The notes below the pieces were generated by a model that saw nothing but the letters and a program-made list of their open reading frames with translations, had not been told where the DNA came from and ran no database searches. A stretch of 34,122 bases of DNA, from the NCBI GenBank assembly GCA_018883425.1, contig VFQY01000015.1:1-34122 (forward strand), read 5' to 3'. Source of the stretch: Candidatus Omnitrophota bacterium (GTDB lineage Bacteria; Omnitrophota; Omnitrophia; Omnitrophales; Aquincolibacteriaceae). Positions 33,547 to 34,122 of this stretch are shown here, piece by piece. How positions within the stretch are numbered: position 1 is the stretch's first letter; each line of letters opens with the position of its first letter. The position numbers and the translations under genes are program-made.

Positions 33547-34122
33547 ATGAAAAAACTCAAAGGCATCGGAGTTTCGCCGGGGGTCATGATCGGGAAGGTG
33601 CACGTCCTGCACAGCGATGATTCCTTTAGCGTGCCGCTGCAGAATGTCGCTTCCGAGGAGGTGCCCCAAGAGATCGCCCGCTTCGAAGAAGCCCTGACGC
33701 GGACGCGGGCCGACATTTTAGGCGTGCGTAAAAAACTTTCAACGCAGATCGGCCGGGAGCATTCGGAAATTTTTAATGCGCACCTTCTCATTCTCGAAGA
33801 CAGAACGCTGATCGAGGATGTGATCGCGCTTCTCAAAGAACAGAAAGTCACGACGGAGTATGCCTTTTCCCAGGTTATCCGGCGGTACTTCCAGGCTTTT
33901 TCTGAAATCGATGACGAGTATCTCAAGGAGAGGGTTGCGGACATCCGGGATGTCGCGCGACGTGTCCTTCAGAATCTGTACGGTGAAGAAAAGGGAGCCC
34001 TCGAAAATCTCAAAGAAAAGGTGATCCTTTTTGCCCATGACCTTTCGCCCTCCGACACGGCGATGCTCGATAAAAACAAAATCCTGGCTTTTGTCACCGA
34101 AATCGGCGGACCGACCTCGCAC
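33547..34122 (+). CDS. ptsI: Phosphoenolpyruvate-protein phosphotransferase (enzyme I), 3'-truncated by window edge
   Basis: EI takes phosphate from PEP and gives it to HPr, the head of the PTS chain. 192 codons are present of a usual ~570-590. The visible part is the N-terminal phosphohistidine and HPr-binding region: LKGIGVSPGVMIGKV at the start, the helical HPr-binding part with HSEIFNAHLLILED, and KVILFAHDLSPSD, ending exactly at the active-site GGPTSH, whose His is the last codon of the window. No stop occurs before the edge, so the gene continues. The ATG 33547 follows GGAGAA inside the end of ptsH. Confidence 0.93.
   Translation, partial: MKKLKGIGVSPGVMIGKVHVLHSDDSFSVPLQNVASEEVPQEIARFEEALTRTRADILGVRKKLSTQIGREHSEIFNAHLLILEDRTLIEDVIALLKEQKVTTEYAFSQVIRRYFQAFSEIDDEYLKERVADIRDVARRVLQNLYGEEKGALENLKEKVILFAHDLSPSDTAMLDKNKILAFVTEIGGPTSH

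Overview
This 34 kb window is a gene-dense, moderately GC-rich stretch in which every convincing gene lies on the + strand. It is chromosomal housekeeping sequence from a Gram-negative (LPS-producing) bacterium. Lipid A, Kdo, heptose and LPS-transport genes show the outer membrane. The gene fusions (LpxL-ELM1, GT4-GT9, LptC-LptA), the run of family-9 glycosyltransferases, a long-form HPF and an HPr with a Gram-positive-like regulatory Ser argue against an ordinary proteobacterium. A deep-branching lineage such as candidate phylum Omnitrophota is plausible, but this is inference and was not tested by any search. I saw no tRNA, rRNA, insertion sequence, phage gene or CRISPR array.

Layout. (1) 1-5515: the 3' part of leuA, then aroE, a prepilin peptidase, aroC, aroK and aroB, a tightly coupled shikimate operon with a type IV pilus/secretion maturation enzyme inside it. 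(2) 5516-8336: dprA behind a leader hairpin; a short RDD membrane-protein unit with its own promoter and a near-perfect terminator; a lysine-rich hypothetical; and a ThiS-like sulphur carrier whose last codons carry the ribosome binding site of topA. (3) 8337-11338: topA and xerC, the familiar dprA/topA/xerC neighbourhood. (4) 11349-22893: envelope operon 1, with Kdo transferase (waaA), lpxK, an LpxL-ELM1 fusion, a GT4-GT9 fusion, four more GT9 (heptosyltransferase-like) genes and a membrane-anchored polysaccharide deacetylase. (5) 23048-30857: envelope operon 2 from a sigma70-like promoter, with heptose-7-phosphate kinase, kdsB, pyrG, kdsA, kdsD, a second LpxL, an LptC-LptA fusion and lptB. 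(6) 30873-34122: hpf, ptsN, a membrane-anchored YvcK-like protein, ptsH and the start of ptsI (cut by the window end).

How it fits together. Regions 4 and 5 together make Kdo and activate it (KdsD, KdsA, KdsB, with PyrG supplying CTP), start heptose activation (HldE kinase domain), phosphorylate and acylate lipid A (LpxK and two LpxL enzymes), attach Kdo (WaaA), extend the core with up to five GT9 domains and one GT4 domain, and export the product (LptC/A and LptB). Region 6 parallels the lptB-hpf-ptsN locus of proteobacteria, but rpoN and rapZ are missing and a yvcK homologue is present, linking cell-envelope synthesis to a regulatory phosphotransfer chain (EI, HPr, EIIA). Translational coupling is extreme: twelve neighbouring gene pairs overlap by 1-4 bases.

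The most interesting observations are the LpxL-ELM1 fusion, the five-domain GT9 array with its GT4 fusion, the LptC-LptA fusion, the ThiS/topA nested signal, and the rewired PTS/YvcK locus.
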